Source of the DNA: Adenanthera pavonina
Taxonomy: Eukaryota; Streptophyta; Magnoliopsida; Fabales; Fabaceae
Direction: 5' to 3'
DNA: 64,000 nucleotides
NCBI GenBank assembly: GCA_026686845.1
Contig: JAIVEN010000008.1
Span: 39,002,501 to 39,066,500 of the forward strand
How positions within the stretch are numbered: position 1 is the first letter of the stretch; every line of letters starts with the position of its first letter. The notes under the pieces are model-generated. The model was not told where the DNA came from. It saw only the letters and a program-made list of their open reading frames with translations, and made no database searches. The position numbers and the translations under genes were made by a program. This document shows positions 45,119 through 58,249 of this stretch, piece by piece.

Positions 45119-46690
45119 TTTGCCAAACTAACTGAACTAAGAACTCCCTACACTGACACCATCAATTGAATTTGAGACATCTGTTACCTCACTTGCATTT
45201 ATATTGTTGAATGAATTCCAATGAAGTTCAGATTCAGCAAAACTTTTGGATGCACACCTATCAGCAATGCTGCTAGATTCTCGAGCCATCTCCATGGCCA
45301 AACATTGTTTCAATTCCATCACCACCTGACTCATGCTTGCCCTATTGGTGGAGCTCGGTGCTGCACAAGCCATTGCAATATCCAGGGCCTTTCTTACGGA
45401 ATTGATGCCAAAAACTGCTTCTCATCTTGAATCAACAATATCAGTGATCTCCCTTTCAACTAGCATAGAACCAACCCACTGAGTTATGTGGGCTTTCTCT
45501 TCTGTTTTGGTGATTGCAGGTCGGCCTGTAATTAGCTCTAAAACAACTCCAAAACTAAAACATCACTTTTTTCATTCAACCTGTCTGACACATAGTACCT
45601 GCAAAGCAAAATATGTTGCAAATAAACTTAGAGCAATTGAAAAGTGAAAATGAAATATTGATATAGAGTGCGTACATGGGTTTGATATGAAATAATAACA
45701 ATTATTACTCACTCCAGGTCCAGGTCCAGGTCCAGGTATCATGGGGTGCTAGCAATAACTGTGATCATCTTCATGAGGCAAGATTTTTGACAACCCAAAA
45801 TCAGTTATTTTGCCCCTCAATTGTTCATTCAATAGGATGTTTCTAGGCTTGATATCTCTGTGAACAATTGGTGGCTTACACCCATTATGCAGATATTCTA
45901 AGCCTGCAGTTTAGCAGTCCAAATTACTATTGATTGATAGACAGAAAATCATATAGATATATATATATATAGGAGAGAGAAAAACCAGAGTTTCTTCCTA
46001 ACCTTCTGCAGCATCAACAACAATTTGGATACGTTGTTTCCAGCTTAAGAATTTTTCACTATCCGCATTCGCCAGACAAATTTAAGCTATGTAAGAGAAA
46101 TATAATATCTAGATTTTGGACAGATCTGAGATGAAATTAATTAAATAATACGTGATAGAAACTTAGCTAAATCTCCATTTGGCATATACCCATAAACGAG
46201 TGCTATGTTGGAGCCTTCATGACAATATCCAAGCAGAGGAGTCAAGCATTTATGATGAACTCTAGTAAGAAGGTTAGCCTGTGAATTATGTCAATCTTCC
46301 TTAGCTTATGTCACTTGACAAACTTGAATATATGAATGTCTGCAAGTGTATTGACAATATAAGAAAAGAAAAATACGATACCTCAGCCTGGAATTGTAGA
46401 AATCCTTGAGTTGAAGTTAACAACATCTTAACAGCAAGTTGAATGTTACCTAGATGGCCATGGTACACTCTTCCAAATCCTCCTTTTGCCACAACCCTTT
46501 CAAAGTTGTTGATAATACTAAGGATTTCAGTAAGTTGTTGTTTCTTTGATACTATCCTCTTGTTGATGTTGGGTAACAACGTGAGCCTCTTGCTTATGTT
46601 GGAATAAAAGCCTCGCTTGTTGGGGCTGGTGCCATCTGTGTCAATTATTTGGAAGGCCTCAGAACTGCAGTTTGTAAGCAACTAAGCAAG
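45119..46690 (-). pseudogene. Kinase exons of a receptor-kinase pseudogene
   Basis: This is the second copy of the kinase segment at 29401-30940. Exon 9 lies at about 46690-46382; the later exons follow near 46280-46155, 46060-45998, 45905-45720 and 45600-45119. Lesions: the glycine loop reads AKGGFG in place of GKGGFG, two residues are missing before it, a base is lost near 45560 (frameshift in the DVFSFG region), DNA near 45715-45740 holds a small CCAGGT repeat expansion, and an in-frame TGA follows DSR near 45423. The exons presumably once joined the ectodomain exons at 55671-58119 across what is now a 9 kb gap. Confidence 0.8.
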
Positions 46691-46761
46691 GAGTATATGG
46701 AATAACTTTACAATGAGCATAGTTATCTTGGTGCATCAAATCAAAGATAGCAAGATGTGAT

Positions 46762-47326
46762 TGTAGAAACAGATTTATAAATAGGAATCTATAAGTATAA
46801 ATAAATCTCCCACAAACTCGCAGCAGGAAAAATAATAATTATAAATACCTCTTGTCATAACTATAGAAGATTTGATTGAGTAATTCTACTCGAATTAGAA
46901 GTAAATCAAAAAATCTGCAAATACAGGAATTAGTCAGAAAAAATTAGATGAGAAGAGGCTCTTCTAACTAGTGTTTGGACTTAGTGATGATAGCTACGAA
47001 TTAACCGTCACTAGTCAAGGAACATCTATATGAGTGTAGAATAAATGATTGTTGTATATAACACTCTACTCAACCTCCTATTAAATAGCCTAACCACCAT
47101 AGGTTATCTAATAGTTATTCTATTTTTTAATTTGAATATCAAATTTAAATAAAGATAACACAATATCAACTGAGTTATTCATTATCTCCTAAAATCACTC
47201 AACTGACATTATCTTTATTAAAAATAAGGACCACACTTAGATAAGATATATTTAATTAAGTAAACAAAATAAATATAATTTAAATAAATTCAAATATATA
47301 TTATTATTAATTAAATATATCTAACA
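46762..47326 (-). repeat. 3' LTR of the copia element
   Basis: 565 bases, starting TGTTAGATATATTTAATT and ending TTTCTACA on the minus strand. It includes a three-base ATT expansion relative to the 5' LTR. Confidence 0.9.
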
Positions 47327-47340
47327 TTCTCCCACTTAAT
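47327..47340 (-). other. Copia polypurine tract
   Basis: The minus strand reads AAGTGGGAGAA directly before the 3' LTR, the expected plus-strand priming site. Confidence 0.75.
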
Positions 47341-47715
47341 CCGATCATAATATGTCAGTTGATATATCAAGAGATATTTAAGTAATACTACATGAATCAT
47401 AGCGGTAGGTCCTCTAAATATGAATATTACCTTCTATGTATCACAAGTAGTATCCTTACTTTATGGGATATCAACTTTATGAATAAACCAAAATGTTTAT
47501 TCAGTTCCTAAATCAATGTTTATTTATCTCAACAAGAATGTATACTATATAAACATGAGATAATAAACCATAAATTGAAATTTCATTATTTTACATACCT
47601 CGATTAGACCAGTGAAAGTCTAATACCCATATGAGGCACATGATCCTTAAACTCCTTTGGATGCATTCCTTTAGTAAACGGATCAGCTAACATTTCTTTC
47701 GGCCGAATATACTTA

Positions 47716-48059
47716 TGCTATGTTTAGTTTGGGTTTTTTGAAGGGAAGGGGAGGGAATTGGAGGAAATTGAATCCCCTCCCCTTGTTTGGCTTAATCCCC
47801 CCTCAATTCCCCCCTCCCTATTTTAAAACACCCCAAATTGGGATTTTTTTGGAGGGAATTGAGTAATTATAACTCAATCCCCTCCAATTCCCTCCTGAAC
47901 CAAACAAGATTTCATTAAAACCCCTCCAGTCCCCTCCCGTCCAATCCCACCAAACAAGAAAATTTTAAAATCCCTTCAATCCCTTCCCTTTCAATCCCCT
48001 TATTTAAAATCTCTCTAATCCTCTCCCCTCCAATTCCCTAAGTTGAACCAAACAGAGCC
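47716..48059. mobile_element. Tourist-like MITE inside the copia element
   Basis: 344 bases flanked by TTA (47713-47715 and 48060-48062), the target used by PIF/Harbinger elements. The right end read inward is GGCTCTGTTTGGTTCAACTT and the left end is TGCTATGTTTAGTTTGGGT, an eroded match to the GGSYYTGTTTGGTT-type tip of Tourist elements. The interior is largely CCCCTCCAATTCCC and its complement, so the whole element can fold. It splits the conserved C-terminal RNase H sequence, whose two halves rejoin if it is removed. Confidence 0.7.
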
Positions 48060-48062
48060 TTA

Positions 48063-51000
48063 ATGATTATTTGGCCTTCTTTAATTCTATCTTTCAAGGT
48101 TAAGTACTTGATGTCGATGAACTTGCTTCGACTTCCACTTTTATTATTCTTAGCCATGAACACAGCAGCCGTATTATCACAGAGTACTTTAATTGACCTA
48201 GAGATTGAGTCCATAATCTTAAGCCCAACAATGAAATTTCTAATCCATATTCCCTGTGAGTGTGCCTCAAAACACGATATAAACTCAACTTCCATGGTAG
48301 AGGTGGCTATTAGTGTTTGTTTGGTACTTTTCCAAGCTATAGTTCCCTCTGCTAACAAAAAGATATAGCCGAATGTTGATTTTCTTGTGTCAATGCATCC
48401 TGCTATGTCTAAGTCTGAATACCCAATGACTTTTAGGTTGTCGGATCTCCTGTATGTAAGCACGTATTGTTTAGTATCCTTTAAGTACCTCAAAACTTTC
48501 TTTGCAACCTTCCAATGATCCATTCCTTGATTACTCAGGTATCTTCCTAACATGCTCACAGCAAAAGCTATATTAGGTCTTGTGCAAACCTATGCATACA
48601 TCAAGCTTCCAACTGCTGAGACATAAGGAATATTCTTCATCTCCTTCTTTTCAAAATCATTATTGAGACATTGTAACTGGCTAAATTTGTCCCATTTCAT
48701 AATAGGTGTTGGAGTAGATGAACAATCTTTCATCTTGAATCGTTTAAGAATTTTATTGACATAAGTTTCCTGAGATAATCCCAATATACCTTGAGATCTA
48801 TCTCTATGTATCCTAATGCCAATGACATAGGATGCCTCACCCATATCTTTCATTTTAAAATTCTTGGATAGAAATTATTTCACCTCATACAGCAACCTCA
48901 ATTCTTTAATGGCAAGCAATATGTCATCCACATATAAGATCAAGAATATGATCTTACTTCTACCGACCTTGTGATATACACATTGATCCATGATGTTCTC
49001 AACAAAACCAAAAGATATGATTACCTCATGGAATTTTAAATACCACTGTCGTGAAGCCTGTTTGAGACCATATATTGACTTCTTCAACCTGCAAACTTCA
49101 TGTTCATTTCCTTCAGAAATAAATCTCTCAAGCTGTTTCATATAAACTTCTTCCTCAAGATCCCCATTGAGGAATGCAGTCTTAACATCCATATGATGTA
49201 ACTCTAAATCAAAGTGAGCTACCAATGCCATGATGATACGGAAAGAATCTTTCTTGAACACAGGTGAGAAAGTCTCCCTATAATCAATTCCCTCATTTTG
49301 AGTGAATTCCTTGGCAATCAACCTTGCCCTGTAGCGCTCTATGTTACCTTGTGAGTCCCTTTTGGTCTTAAAGACCCATTTACAACCAATGGTCTTAGCC
49401 TCACTAGGTAATTCTACAAGTTCCTAAACTTTATTATTTGCCATGGATTGCATTTCATCAGTCATAACATCATACCATAATTTAAAGTTTGCATCCTGCA
49501 TAGCTTGAGTAAATGTGAGTGGATCATCTTTAACACTTATATCATAGTCAAATTCAGTAAGGTACACCACATAGTCACTAAGAAGTGCTGAATTTCTTTC
49601 TCTAGTTGATCTCCTCACCTCCACTTGTTGAGTGGGTTGAGGATGTTCTTCAGAAACATTCTCTATCACTTCTAGTGGTTGTTCTTCATGAGTGATAGGT
49701 TCATTAGTTTGTTCCTGATTTCTAACATTATCAACTTGAGTTTTAGGAACTGCATCACATTCCATATTCACTCTAACAGGATGAGTGTTATATATTAGTG
49801 ATGTTCCTTCATGATTAGTAGTTTCTTGAATGTGATCCTCTTCAATGACTAAGTCATGTACTTGATCACTCCCACTGATCACATCATTCTCAAGAAACTT
49901 AGCATTCCTTGATTCCACAAATCTTATTAAATATGAAGGACAATAAAATCTATAGCACTTGGACCTTTCCACATAGCATATGAAATAGGCACTAATGGTC
50001 CTAGGATCCAGTTTCTTTTCTTGATGGTTATATACTCTTACTTCTGCAGGACAGCCCCATACACGCATATGATTCAAACTAGGTTTCCAACCATTCCAAA
50101 TTTCAAAGGGAGTTTTGGGAACTACCTTTGATGAAACCCTGTTTAAAATATATACTGCTATCTTAAGTGCATCTCTCCATAATGAAACTGGAAGGTTGGA
50201 GTTACTTATCATACTCCTCACCATGTCCAATAGTGTCATGTTCTTTCTTTCAGCTACACCATTCATATCAAGTGAGTCAGACATGGCGTATTAAGTTACT
50301 ATACCATGCTCTTAAAGAAACTCAACAAATGGACCAGGTGCTTGTCCATCATCAGTGTACCTTCCATAATATTCACCTCCTCTATTAGATCTAACAATTT
50401 TAATTTGCTTACTGATTTGTTTCTCTACTTCCGCCTTATATTCTTTAAAAGCATTTAATGCCTCACTTTTATTATCAAGCAAGTAGATATACATATATCG
50501 TGAATAATCATCTATAAAGGAGATAAAATATTTTTGACCATGAGAAGATAAATCAGGTCAACAAATATCTGTGTGAATAATCTCTAAAATTTCAGAACTT
50601 CTCTTAGCCTCTTTATGTGACTTGTTGGTCTGCTTACCCTTAATGTAGTCCACACATGGATCAATTTCTGTATGGCCTAAGGATGGGAGGATCCGATCTT
50701 TAGTTAACCTTTTGATTCTCTCTATGGAGATATGTCCTAATCTCCTATGCCACAAGCTAAGAGAATCCTCATTCATGACACTTCGCTTAATACTATGCGC
50801 AACAACATGAGATTGAGGTAAATCAGTATGTAATTTTAATAAACCATTATATAAAGAAATATCACCAAAAGGTAAAGAGTCTTTATTCAATCTCATCAAA
50901 TTTGAAGAAAGAAGCAATTCAAATCCCAAAGGAACCAATTTGTAAATTAAAACTAAATTTTTAGAAAAATCTGGAATATAAAAGCAATTTTCTAAATCTA

Positions 51001-51211
51001 AAATTGATTTATTTGATAAAATGATCATACATGTTCCAACTGCTTTCACATGGACCCTCATCCCATTGCCCCAGTAGACATTTTTCTCATTGGGATGTGG
51101 GTGCCTACTATTGAGAAACCCCTGCATGGTGTTAGCAATGTGAATTGTAGTTCCACAATCAACCCACCAAGTATCATAATTAATACTAACTAAATGAGAT
51201 TCATAAGTCAC
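48063..51211 (-). pseudogene. Copia pol: protease, integrase, reverse transcriptase, RNase H, broken
   Basis: In order on the minus strand: a protease site WWVDCGTTIHI near 51170 (usual DSG changed to DCG); pre-integrase LWHRRLGHISIERI; an integrase core with HTDIC, FIDDYSRY and NGVAERKN, interrupted by TGA after HTDIC (near 50557) and by a break near 50300; reverse transcriptase with the MDVKTAFLNGDL and LYVDDILLA motifs (49321-48875); and RNase H with the STMEVEFISCFEA step. Breaks also lie near 49400 and 48860. The last RNase H segment, with MLADPFTKGM, lies beyond the MITE at about 47600-47712. Confidence 0.9.
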
Positions 51212-52041
51212 ACAAGAAATGTAAATGTCATTGCATATACCTTTCTTGGCGAGCCATATTTCCTCTTAGGACATTCATTCCACATATGTCCTATCTTCCT
51301 ATAGAAGAGGCAAGTGACCTTATCTTTATTCTCATCAGAAGCCGAAGGAATGGACTTATTCTTTTTGTCTTTCTTGTTCTTCCTCCTAGAATTAGAGCTT
51401 TCTGCCAAATACACTTCCTTAGGTGTATCTCTTCAACTCCTTATCAGTCTAGCCTTTTCTTGAATACACATGGCCAATAATTCATCTACTGACCATTGTT
51501 CCTTATGTGTGTTGTAAGAGACATAAAATGCTTCATACTGATGAGGATGGGAACTCATAATAAGTTGCATAAGGAATTGCTCAGGAGGCTTCATTTTAAA
51601 ATGCCTTAGCTGTGATGCCAAGTCTCTCATTTTCATATTGTGTTCTCGGACACCACCCACATCTGCAAGTTTCATATCAACAAGTTCTCTTATAATAGCC
51701 CCTCCTAGTTGTTTATCTGCAGGGGTATACTACTTGTCAATAGCCTCTAAGTATCCTTTAGCTATTTGGCAATCTGAAATAGAACCTCAAATGTTTCTCT
51801 TAATACGAGCCTTAATCAACATTAAGGCAAGACGATTGGATTGATCCCAATGATTACACGCGGTTTGCGCATCATTTTCACCTTCTTTGGGCACTGGAGG
51901 TTCTTTAATCCTTAAGGCATAATCAGGTTCCGTATAGTCAAGATGAAGGAGAATATCTTCCTTCCACTCGGCATGATTTGTGCCATCAAGAGTAATCTTA
52001 TCTTTCAACTTCAAATAGAATGTGAGATGAAGGAGCTGCAA
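51208..52041 (-). pseudogene. Copia gag, broken
   Basis: The N-terminal part has the LDGTNHAEWKEDILLHL step typical of plant copia gag. The middle carries the EQFLMQLIMSSHPHQYEAF step. The zinc knuckle near 51312-51260 reads CLFYRKIGHMWNEC, in which Tyr replaces the second Cys of the CCHC motif. In-frame stops near 51787 and 51730 separate the parts. It would assemble the particle if intact; here it cannot be made whole. Confidence 0.85.
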
Positions 52042-53248
52042 GGGAAATAATTATTAAACACACTTACAATAATAATTTTTTGTGATAATCAATCATCACC
52101 TTAACAATTATGTACATTCACCAATGTAACACATACATACATACATAAATATCGTATCATTAATATCTACTTGTGGGCAAAGACATTAGCATAGCATATA
52201 TTTATGTCTAATAAATAATTAAACTAGAATACATTCATACTTCCTAATACCTGTGGGCTACTTAAAAAACACAAGACCATATCTATTTCATCCTAACAAA
52301 ATATACAATTATAATTATCTATCTGTGGGCGAAGATGAATTAGAATCACACATTTTATTAGAATTTGATATTCTATATCCATATGTGATTTATATTATGC
52401 ATGCAACTTTGTGGCTACTCCTTAAAACAAAAATATGCTAATCACAAATATCATATGTGCAATTAAAATCATGTATATGCACTACATTATGAGTATTTAA
52501 ATAATTAATTTAATCAACTAAACTATCATGTGATTAAATAATTAAATAAATTCTCTCACTATTTTATTTATTTAAAATGTCAAACATTGTTTAAAATTAA
52601 TTTTGGGTTGATAAATAATTAAATTATTTGGCAAAAGCCAACAATTAGTGTTATAATGTCTAAATAAAATTTTTCAAATATTTGGCAATTAAATAACTCT
52701 AATAAAATTTTGCAAGAATATTTTTAATAGCCCAAAACTATTTTTCCAGATTTTAAACAATAAAAAAACAGCATAGAAAATAATTAATGCAAGCTGAAAT
52801 TATTTCCAGAAAAATAAAAGGAGAATGGCCCAAAACGAAAACCCAGAAAACAAGCCCAATAACATGCAGAAAATAAAGCCAGCCCAGAATACTTCAACAA
52901 AGAACAAAAACCAAAAATTAAAACAGACCAAAAAATTCGTATGGCCCAGAAAATAGAAGCCCAAAATATAAATAAAACTAAAACAAAATAAAGGATTCAG
53001 GCCCCAAACCCATCCAGATAAGTAAAACGGTTCGTTTCACTTGTTGGAGTACATGGTGTCAACAAGATTAATTAGCCCTCTTATCTTAGAGCATGAACAG
53101 TTTCGCATATCAAACCAGATGCGTGAGTGTAAACAAAATTCCAGAACATGCGCAAAATAGAAAATCGAAGGTGAAAAACCCATCGACGTGGACATATATA
53201 AAACATGAAAACTCAAATTATAACCAGGCGGAGCCAAAATAAACTATT
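52042..53248 (-). other. Copia 5' leader
   Basis: Untranslated region between the primer-binding site and gag, about 1.2 kb, A-rich on the plus strand, with no coding signal. Confidence 0.6.
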
Positions 53249-53261
53249 GGCTTTGATACCA
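53249..53261 (-). other. Copia primer-binding site
   Basis: TGGTATCAAAGCC on the minus strand, two bases from the LTR. It matches the usual plant initiator-tRNA-Met site TGGTATCAGAGC with one difference. Confidence 0.8.
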
Positions 53262-53263
53262 CA

Positions 53264-53824
53264 AGTAGAAACAGATTTATAAATATGAATATATAAGTAT
53301 AAATAAATTTCCCACAAACTCGCAACGGAATAAATAATAATCATAAATACCTCTTACCATAACTATAGAAGATCTCATTGAGTAATTCTACTCGAATTAG
53401 AAATAAATCAAAAAATCTGCAAACACAAAAATTAGTCAAAAGAAATTAGATGAAAAGAGACTCTTCTAACTAATGTTTGACTTAATGATGGTAGCTGAGA
53501 ATTAACCATCACTAGTCAAGGAATCTCTATATGAGCGTAGAATGAATTATTGGTATCTCTGACGCTCTGCTCAACCTCCTATCAAATAGTCTAGCAATCA
53601 TAGATTATCTAATAGTTATTCTATCTTTTAATTTGAATATCAAATTCAAATAAAGATAACATATTATGAACTGAGTTATCTCTTATCTCCTAAAATCACT
53701 CAACTGATATTATCTTTATTAAAAATAAAGACCGTACTTAGATAAGATATATTTAATTAAGTAAACAAGATAAATATAATTTAAATAAATTTAAATATAT
53801 ATTATTAATTAAATATATCTAACA
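53264..53824 (-). repeat. 5' LTR of the copia element
   Basis: 561 bases, colinear with the 3' LTR. The inner terminal base is mutated (the end reads CTACT, not CTACA). Confidence 0.9.
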
Positions 53825-54464
53825 GTAATATATCCTATAATTTCTGAAGTTTGTTGAAAGAAAGAATTCCTAGGGCAATAATGGAGGCTATCACAAATGA
53901 GAACTCATCAAATCATATGCTCACAACTTCTTTTGAGGCCTACGACACTTTATCACCTATTTTTACAATCAATTCAAACTTCTTCTCCACGAATGAAACT
54001 GAATGAATGCATTGCCAAGCTAATAAATTCTCATTTTTTAACTATTCCAAAGTGACTTGGCCAAAAAAAAAAACCTATTCCAAAGTAGCAAGTGAACCGA
54101 ATAAAAATGGCATACTATTACTTTTACACAGGATAAATCTATGCCTCAAGTCCTGAGGCAAACTTTCAAGTGTCAACATATGACGTCATGGGAGAGACGC
54201 TTGCGCTTATGTAGATTGTCCTAGTTTGTGGATATAGAAAAGTACTATCATTATTGTTTCTTTTCTGAAATTGTCATGATAAACTTTATAAACAAAAGAA
54301 GATATTGTTGCTAAAAATTAGTTGGTTATACAGAATATTTGACGCATTATTTTATTCAATCACTTTGTCCCCAATACACCTTGTCCTCCTTCTAAAGTGG
54401 AATTCCACTTCTTTTTCTTCTTTTCCTTTTCTTTCTTTTCAATATCGGTGAGAAACCATTGTTC

Positions 54465-55491
54465 GGCTTGTTTGGTTCGTAAAACTAAATAAAGAGAAAG
54501 GAAAGAGAGGAGAGGTATAGAAAGGAAATGAGAGATATGATTATAAAAGATATTAGGTATACTAAGGAAAGGAGATATGTTTGATGGAAGAAAAATTATT
54601 TGGTTTGTATGAAAAATATATGGAAAAGGTGAGTAAAAGTGTAAATTACCAAAATACCCCTCCTTTTTAATATGGATTTATGTAAAATAAAATTCCTAAT
54701 TATTATTAATAAAAAATATGATAAAATAATTATTTTTAATTACCATTATCAAGAATACCAGAAATAATAATTTTTAATTATTATTGAAAATAAAATTTTG
54801 AAATTAATTATTTTTAATAATCATCATTAATAAAATATATCAAAATAAATAATTTTATCAATCAATAAAAAAACTCACATTTCATTAATAAAATACAATA
54901 AAATAAAATAATATTTTTATTTTAAAATTCTATAATTGTTATTGAATTTAAAATTATTCAAATGATATTTTCATAAAAAATTGATTAATGATATGAAAAT
55001 GTTATTAATAAAATAGGTACTTTAATTATCAATTATAAAAAATAGAAATAAGTTTTTAATTTTTTAAAAATTCATTTTTATTTCTTTAACTAAAAATTTC
55101 GAATCATCTATAATATGAAACTAAGTAGTTGGCCAAAAAAAAAACAGTAGTATAAAAGAAACTAAGTAAAATATACACTATTAACCATCAACAACTAAAT
55201 CATTTTGTAACCTGTCAATGTCCCCTTATGCCTCATATACGTCTCACAAATCACCATTTGCTGACAAAAAAGAGACGTGTCACTAATGTAGGGTATTTGT
55301 GACTTTTCTCACTCCCTCCCCCTCGCCACCTTCAGCTCTCCCTCCAGTATGGGAAGCAAAGGTCTCTCCTACATATAGATGAAAGATCTCTCCTTGGTAG
55401 AAGCTAATCTACCAACCAAACTTGCAAGGTCTTGGAGACTTGTCTCCTTTCCCTTACTCTCCCTCGTGATTCAACCAACCAAACGGGCTCA
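54465..55491. mobile_element. 1.0 kb MITE-like element in an intron of the receptor pseudogene
   Basis: The left end GGCTTGTTTGGTTCG and the right end, read inward as GAGCCCGTTTGGTTGGTT, are imperfect inverted repeats of the TGTTTGGTT type. Paralogous sequence at 31.62 kb runs GCTGTTCTAGGA without interruption, so the insertion point is at the TTC present on both sides (54462-54464 and 55492-55494). The three-base duplication and tips suggest a PIF/Harbinger-type element, although TTC is not the usual TWA. There is no transposase. Confidence 0.6.
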
Positions 55492-55670
55492 TTCTAGGAT
55501 CTGGTTCTTCTAAGGAAGCACATGTTAGCTGGAGCACTCAGTTGTCTCTTTTTGAATATGCATAAAGATAAAGTGGTGGCTAAAAGTAATGGAGAAACGA
55601 TTAGTTACTGTTCCACTTTACAGTCTTCTCTTCAATATTAAAAAAAGTGGCAGTCCTATTTCCTTTAATA

Positions 55671-58119
55671 TTATATATATGCACCTTTACGTTGTTGTTT
55701 CCTTTTGAAGTTATAGAAGGTGATAGCTGCCAATACAATCATTACAAAGGCCCCTCCAAATAATGCTGCCACTGGTATGACTGCCTTCTCATGCTTCTCT
55801 CTGCAAGGACCTGGGCTGCATTGCCTTGGATTTCCCCCATACCTTGCATTTAGAAATGAACACACTGTGAGCCAGTGCCAATTATGGTTTTCAATATTAA
55901 AAATTTTAAAGTATAACTGAGATAAAAGATAAAATAATATAGCTGTAAGAGAGATAAACTCACAGCAGAATAGAGTCCTTCTAAAATTGAGACTTAAAGG
56001 CAGCTTATACACGCGCTTGCACGCAAACACACTGATACCTCAGTTGAAGCTGTCCATTGTTTGATCTCTTAATGAGTTCTGGAGGTATTGTTCCTTCAAG
56101 TTCATTCCCTTCTACGTTTCTGAGATGGAACCACGTGTGTGTTAATCTCTTGACGCATAGGCTTAGGAAAACTCCAAAAAAATCACATATCAAACAGATG
56201 ACTTACAGAAAGGTTAAGAATTTTAGTTGAGATAGGAAATCAGGCACATTTCCAGTCAACTTGTTATTTGAGAGATCCCTGAATTGAGAAATATATTTGA
56301 TATTTAGGAGGGGGTCATTCGGTTCTTCTCAACTGTAAATACATGTAATTTATTCCTATGAGACAATTTTAGATACTTGCAAATATTTTAAGTATGTCAA
56401 GCTGGATATCGATTGAGCTATCTCCCGAGTCAATCCGCTAGAGGATAAATTGCTGATGGCAAGATTGTGCCTAGTTTAACAACACCATTATTGAAAAGTA
56501 AAGGAGCCAAAATATAATGCGATACAGTGTATATAATGCCAAAACTCACAAGTGCGTGATTCTGTGAGGATCAGATTCATTAGATTTACTGTAGCTGCAG
56601 TTTAGGCCTTCCCACATGAAACGTCGTGGTGTGCCAGGATCTCCATGCCAGTTTTTCTGTCTTTCGTATTGTTGCTTGATGCTCAAAATGGCCTCATCTA
56701 TATGTTGGCAGAGACAGGCAAACGCATGCAGTTGAAAGAAAAATTACATCACTATATCTTGTCAGTTGTCATTATATGTTAAGCAAGCGACGAATAGAGA
56801 GAGCAAGATCTAAGTATGTGTGCACATACAATCTGTTGGGGCTGTTCGTGATAATGAGACGCTTTTCAATATGGTAACCTCGATGGCATTGAGAATAGGT
56901 GGAAAAGTCAAATTACTAGTTCTAATGGCACCCAACTTCCAACCTATGTTTAAGCGCATTGTCATCCAGTTTATCCAGCTGAAAAGGATAAAAGTTCGCA
57001 GATAGGTCGTCTGAGCGGCATGGGCATGGGAAGTCAGAGAGCCGCTCATTCGCAAAAGCGTATAATTCCCTAATTTGATTAGAGGCAAGCTTCTGGACTT
57101 CAGCACAGTACAACATCAAGGAATATCCAATTTCATTACCAGATCCGAGTCCACGGAAGAAAAATGTTATATTGTTACTGACGTTATTTGCTGGTGTTAC
57201 TGCTGTATTCTTGACTTTATTGGGTATACTGGATATAACCGATTCAGAATTCCCTGAGGCACTTATGGCTTTCAATGCAACTGAATCATTGGGTGTCCAT
57301 ATATAATCATCAGGATCATCTGGGTATCTATAGAGGAGCAGAAATCAAACAAGAATATCAGTAGTAATTGGTCTGCGCTCACCTGACTATTTTACCATCC
57401 TCTGAGCCTAAATTATAGCGTGCCATGACCATTCCAGCTTTATCTACCCTAATATCTTCATGATTAATAATTGGTCTGCGCTCTAAAACTGATATGAATG
57501 GTGTGCCCTTGTTGGTGTTACAGAGGTAAATCTGAATACAACACTCATGCATTCGGGGCTTTGTAAATGATTTCCCTGGTTACTATGGCTGACGCATCCT
57601 AAAACTTCATTGAATCCCAGAATGTGGAGCCGAGAAAGAGATCAAATTCTCGGGGAGAGTTTTTGTGATCGTAGTTTCCATACATGAACCTCGCTCTAAT
57701 AAAAAATTGTAAGTTGCTGTCTCCTGGAAATACATGATTAATGGCATAGCAGTTCTTGTTTCCCTCGGGAAAGCTTCTAACATACCAAAACTGTCTATCA
57801 AGTGACTTAGTCTTATATTCTGATGATATGCTGTAACTTTCACCATTGTCTATCAAGTCCATTGAGTTATCTGTGTAGTAGGTGATTTTAGTAATCTCAT
57901 CTTCATAGCTTTGTAAACCCGCTAATCAGCAATCAATGCTTAGGATGGTGCCTAACCAGAAAGAAAGGAATTTATAAATTTTAGCACATGGAGCATAATA
58001 CAAGAATGAGAAGGAGTAATTAGCATAAGGAGCCGAATACAAACCTTCTGGTTGGGCATGAGCGACAATTGTGAGCGTCAAAGAAAATAGAACCGCCGCA
58101 TTAAGAAACGTTCAGCCAT
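55671..58119 (-). pseudogene. Ectodomain half of a malectin-like LRR receptor kinase
   Basis: Exons on the minus strand: signal peptide from ATG at 58119 (MAERFL..., with a one-base loss); malectin exon 2 (about 57951-57380) with a TGA after IDC near 57927 and a TAG in the WDSMKF-QDAS step near 57600; malectin exon 3 (about 57327-56835) with a frameshift near 56930; the WHGDPGTPR exon (about 56700-56549; the usual Cys is Gly); three LRR exons; and a membrane exon with the AVIPVAALFGGAFVMIVLAA segment ending near 55698. Kinase exons are absent here and probably correspond to 45119-46690. The 9 kb between contains the copia and MITE insertions. Two stops and two frameshifts make this a pseudogene. 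Confidence 0.85.
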
Positions 58120-58249
58120 TAATCTACAATGATCTTAAAAACGCAATGGTGTGTAAATGTAAATCTGCATGTAGTGATTTTGGATTATAAAGCACATAAT
58201 AATGTTGAAGAGTTCAAATATGGATTTCATTTTTTAGAATGAGGAAACG

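Larger units (their letters stand above)
46762..53824 (-). mobile_element. Ty1/copia LTR retrotransposon, 7.06 kb, defective
   Basis: LTRs at 46762-47326 and 53264-53824 start TGTTAG and end in TCTGTTTCTAC plus one or two bases, reading on the minus strand. Flanking 5-mers are gtgat (46757-46761) and gtaat (53825-53829), one transition apart, and the paralogous empty site is gtgat near 31010. A primer-binding site and polypurine tract sit beside the LTRs. Domain order is gag, protease, integrase, reverse transcriptase, RNase H, which places it in copia. By eye the LTRs differ at about one site in ten, so the insertion is old. Several stops make it non-autonomous. A MITE (47716-48059) interrupts the RNase H end. 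Confidence 0.95.
40036..55520. repeat. Segmental duplication, copy 2 (interrupted)
   Basis: The copy is made of 40036-40085, 44760-46761, 53825-54464 and 55492-55520. The gaps are, in order, a solo LTR, a Ty1/copia element and a MITE-like element. Each break is colinear with continuous sequence at 28840-31660, so all three insertions came after the duplication. Confidence 0.8.

Noticed and set aside
48063..48368. Plus-strand frame opposite the copia RNase H
   Set aside because: Antisense shadow of the minus-strand polymerase frame.
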